Below the pieces are notes generated by a model, which saw only the letters and a list, made by a program, of their open reading frames with translations, did no database searches and was not told the DNA's origin. Both the position numbers and the translations under genes were made by a program. Positions 5,130 through 6,343 of a stretch of 6,343 nt of DNA are shown piece by piece. The stretch lies in the NCBI GenBank assembly GCA_031273545.1, contig JAISRQ010000029.1, positions 1-6,343 of the forward strand. The letters run 5' to 3'. The first letter of the stretch is position 1. The number at the start of each line of letters is the position of its first letter. Source of the DNA: Holosporales bacterium (lineage in GTDB: Bacteria; Pseudomonadota; Alphaproteobacteria; BNTO01).

Positions 5130-5729
5130 ATGCCTATTGACCAAACTACATTCCTAGACCAATACGAGCTGTTGGAATGCCCTGGCGCGAACGGGGTGTT
5201 GATTCCTGTTGTAAAGCGAACGGATGGATTTGAGGAGGACACAACTGGTGTAAGGGTTCCTGATTGGATGGTTCTTATTGAGCAATCTGATGGCCAATCC
5301 ACACTTAAAGGCTACGAAAAACACATTGAGTTGTTTGGGTGGTATTGCGAATCGTCCCGTCATGTGAAGGGGGATTCAAGTAATCACTTGTATACGTCAG
5401 GAACCTTGTGGCATTCGGATGTGTTCTTGGTTATGCAAAACGGCAAGCATAATCACAATATCAACAAATGGATTGCAGCAGGAGATATAACGACAGGGGT
5501 GACTATTGTGAGGCTATCGCGGGTTAATGATGCGATTCAGCCACTACAACAGCTGCGTTTTGAGATTTGTCATTGGGCAGGAATGCATGCATATTTGGAT
5601 TGGAGCATTGCGCGGTTTACTGCATGCCGAAGAAGTAATACCGTTTTCGCGTTTGATCAGGGCGGAAAGTCAAAAGGGCAAACATCCTGCACGACAAACT
5701 ATGTTGATAATACTGTGGTTGCAAAGTGA
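5130..5729 (+). CDS. Hcp-like tube protein, second of a tandem pair
   Basis: A 199-residue paralog of the preceding protein, beginning five bases after its stop and with a strong ribosome-binding site, AGGGGGA (5115-5121), inside the upstream gene's end; the two are surely one operon. Residues 45-75 fit the start of Hcp: DWMVLIEQSDGQSTLKGYEK (45-64), where Hcp typically has a strand then GES and a short K/H-rich turn, followed by HIELFGWY (65-72). The core HSDVFLVMQN (95-104), I111, W114, G118 and VTIVRL (124-129) aligns with SD, QN, I, aromatic, G and VTI-R of the first protein. The tail FDQGGKSKGQTSCTTNYVDN (175-194) resembles the Gly-rich, aromatic-Asp end of Hcp. The first 40 residues are extra. 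The pair may form a mixed tube or serve as alternative tube/cargo subunits; that is inference. No sheath, baseplate, VgrG or ATPase gene is in the window. Confidence 0.65.
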   Translation: MPIDQTTFLDQYELLECPGANGVLIPVVKRTDGFEEDTTGVRVPDWMVLIEQSDGQSTLKGYEKHIELFGWYCESSRHVKGDSSNHLYTSGTLWHSDVFLVMQNGKHNHNINKWIAAGDITTGVTIVRLSRVNDAIQPLQQLRFEICHWAGMHAYLDWSIARFTACRRSNTVFAFDQGGKSKGQTSCTTNYVDNTVVAK

Positions 5730-5751
5730 GGATAGCACTGTGACCGCAAAG
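5712..5751 (+). repeat. Imperfect direct repeat at the end of the second Hcp-like gene
   Basis: ACTGTGGTTGCAAAG (5712-5726, the last five sense codons, TVVAK) recurs as ACTGTGACCGCAAAG (5737-5751), 12 of 15 bases identical and 25 bases apart. The second copy lies beyond the stop codon and in the +1 frame relative to the gene, where it reads TVTAKQW before TAA. It looks like a small tail duplication later put out of frame. Confidence 0.5.
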
Positions 5752-5798
5752 CAATGGTAAAAAAACTTCCTACAAAAAAACAGTTTCTGTATGCGCAA

Positions 5799-5827
5799 TG
5801 GACGCAATGAGGTAACATGATTATAGT
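5799..5827 (+). promoter_or_regulatory. Candidate promoter of frr
   Basis: TGGACG (5799-5804, four of six -35 bases) and TATAGT (5822-5827, five of six -10 bases) are separated by 17 bases. Transcription would start around 5834, just ahead of the AGGAAGG ribosome-binding site at 5841-5847. This would let frr be transcribed separately from the Hcp-like pair. Confidence 0.35.
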
Positions 5828-5851
5828 TTGAAAGAGCACTAGGAAGGTTTT

Positions 5852-6343
5852 ATGTCTAAAGATCAAGTCGACCCAAGATTAGCTAATTTCGATGCTAGAA
5901 TGCACGCCTCGGTTGATGCACTAGGTCAGGAATTCCAAGGAATCCGCACAAACAGAGCATCGGTAGGGCTCCTGGACCCAATAAGGGTTGAGATGTACGG
6001 AGCAGTCGTTCCCATTCAGCAAGTTGGTACGGTAACAGCTCCGGATGCGCGTACACTTGTTGTGCAGGTGTGGGATAAAGGCGCAGCAAAGGCTGTGGAG
6101 AAGGCTATTCGTGATTCGGACCTTGGGCTGAACCCTTCGACGGATGGGCAGACCATTCGTGTGCCTATGCCGTCTTTGACAGAAGAACGCCGTCAAGAGC
6201 TAACGAAAGTCGCAGCAAAGTATGCGGAGGAGTCTAGGGTAGCTGTCCGAAACGTCCGTAGAGATGCAATGGACTGGATAAAGAAAAGTGAGAAAAGTGG
6301 AGAGATCACGGAGGATGATGAGCACAGATTAAGCGACGAAATT
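5852..6343 (+). CDS. frr: Ribosome recycling factor (RRF), 3' end cut by window
   Basis: The first 164 residues of a protein normally about 185 long; the frame is open to the last base, so roughly 20 codons lie outside the window. RRF acts with EF-G to split the post-termination ribosome so that it can be reused, and is essential in most bacteria. The N-terminal helix of the three-helix domain contains FQGIRTNRASVGLLDPIRVE (28-47). The domain II beta segment contains VPIQQVGTVTAPDARTLVVQ (53-72), WDKGAAKAVEKAIRDSDLGL (74-93) and NPSTDGQTIRVPMP (94-107). The long C-terminal helices begin with LTEERRQELTKVAAKYAEES (109-128) and include AVRNVRRDAMDWIKK (131-145), whose Arg133 is the conserved ribosome-contacting region. 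ATG 5852-5854 is set by AGGAAGG five bases upstream. frr usually follows pyrH (tsf-pyrH-frr); here the Hcp-like pair precedes it. Confidence 0.97.
   Translation, partial: MSKDQVDPRLANFDARMHASVDALGQEFQGIRTNRASVGLLDPIRVEMYGAVVPIQQVGTVTAPDARTLVVQVWDKGAAKAVEKAIRDSDLGLNPSTDGQTIRVPMPSLTEERRQELTKVAAKYAEESRVAVRNVRRDAMDWIKKSEKSGEITEDDEHRLSDEI

Noticed and set aside
5527..5760. 77-codon plus-strand frame overlapping the end of the second Hcp-like gene
   Set aside because: It is a +1 frame within a supported gene; its only interest is the duplicated tail, reported separately.
5895..6196. Two minus-strand frames opposite frr
   Set aside because: frr is unambiguous on the plus strand; these are shadows.
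1..6343. tRNA or rRNA genes, CRISPR arrays, insertion-sequence ends
   Set aside because: No cloverleaf T-loop pattern, regularly spaced repeats, transposase frame or long terminal inverted repeats were seen on reading both strands.

Overview
The window looks like chromosomal DNA from an alphaproteobacterium, probably a host-associated or intracellular lineage of the Holosporales/Rickettsiales kind. This is inferred from three things: the alphaproteobacterial flavour of GreA, RRF and the Fis/NtrC-like protein; moderate-to-low GC with long non-coding spacers; and accessory genes typical of host-associated bacteria (leucine-rich repeats, Hcp-like tube proteins). No species can be named from sequence alone.

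Layout. Positions 1-293 (+) hold the 3' end of a leucine-rich-repeat gene. Positions 479-1207 (-) encode an unusual regulator: an XRE-type helix-turn-helix fused to a response-regulator receiver domain that has lost key residues. Positions 1514-2727 (-) carry a housekeeping pair, greA then rlmB, overlapping by one base, with a good promoter and Shine-Dalgarno site in front of greA. Positions 2989-3279 (-) encode a stand-alone Fis-like DNA-binding protein that resembles the C-terminus of alphaproteobacterial NtrC. Positions 3526-4224 (-) encode an unrecognised, cysteine-rich, probably exported beta-repeat protein. Across a 303-base divergent spacer, two genes in tandem (4528-5124 and 5130-5729, +) encode paralogous proteins resembling Hcp, the inner-tube subunit of type VI secretion systems. 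Positions 5852-6343 (+) hold frr (ribosome recycling factor), cut by the window edge.

Reading the window together: core translation/transcription genes (greA, rlmB, frr) are separated by accessory genes and by spacers with inverted or direct repeats. frr sits behind the Hcp-like pair and not behind pyrH as is usual, so local synteny has been rearranged. The most interesting content is the Hcp-like pair (5-base spacing, so probably co-translated), the divergent exported beta-repeat protein next to it, and the two unusual small regulators. No other secretion-system component (sheath, baseplate, VgrG, ATPase) is present in the window, so the assignment to a secretion system rests on the motif match alone.
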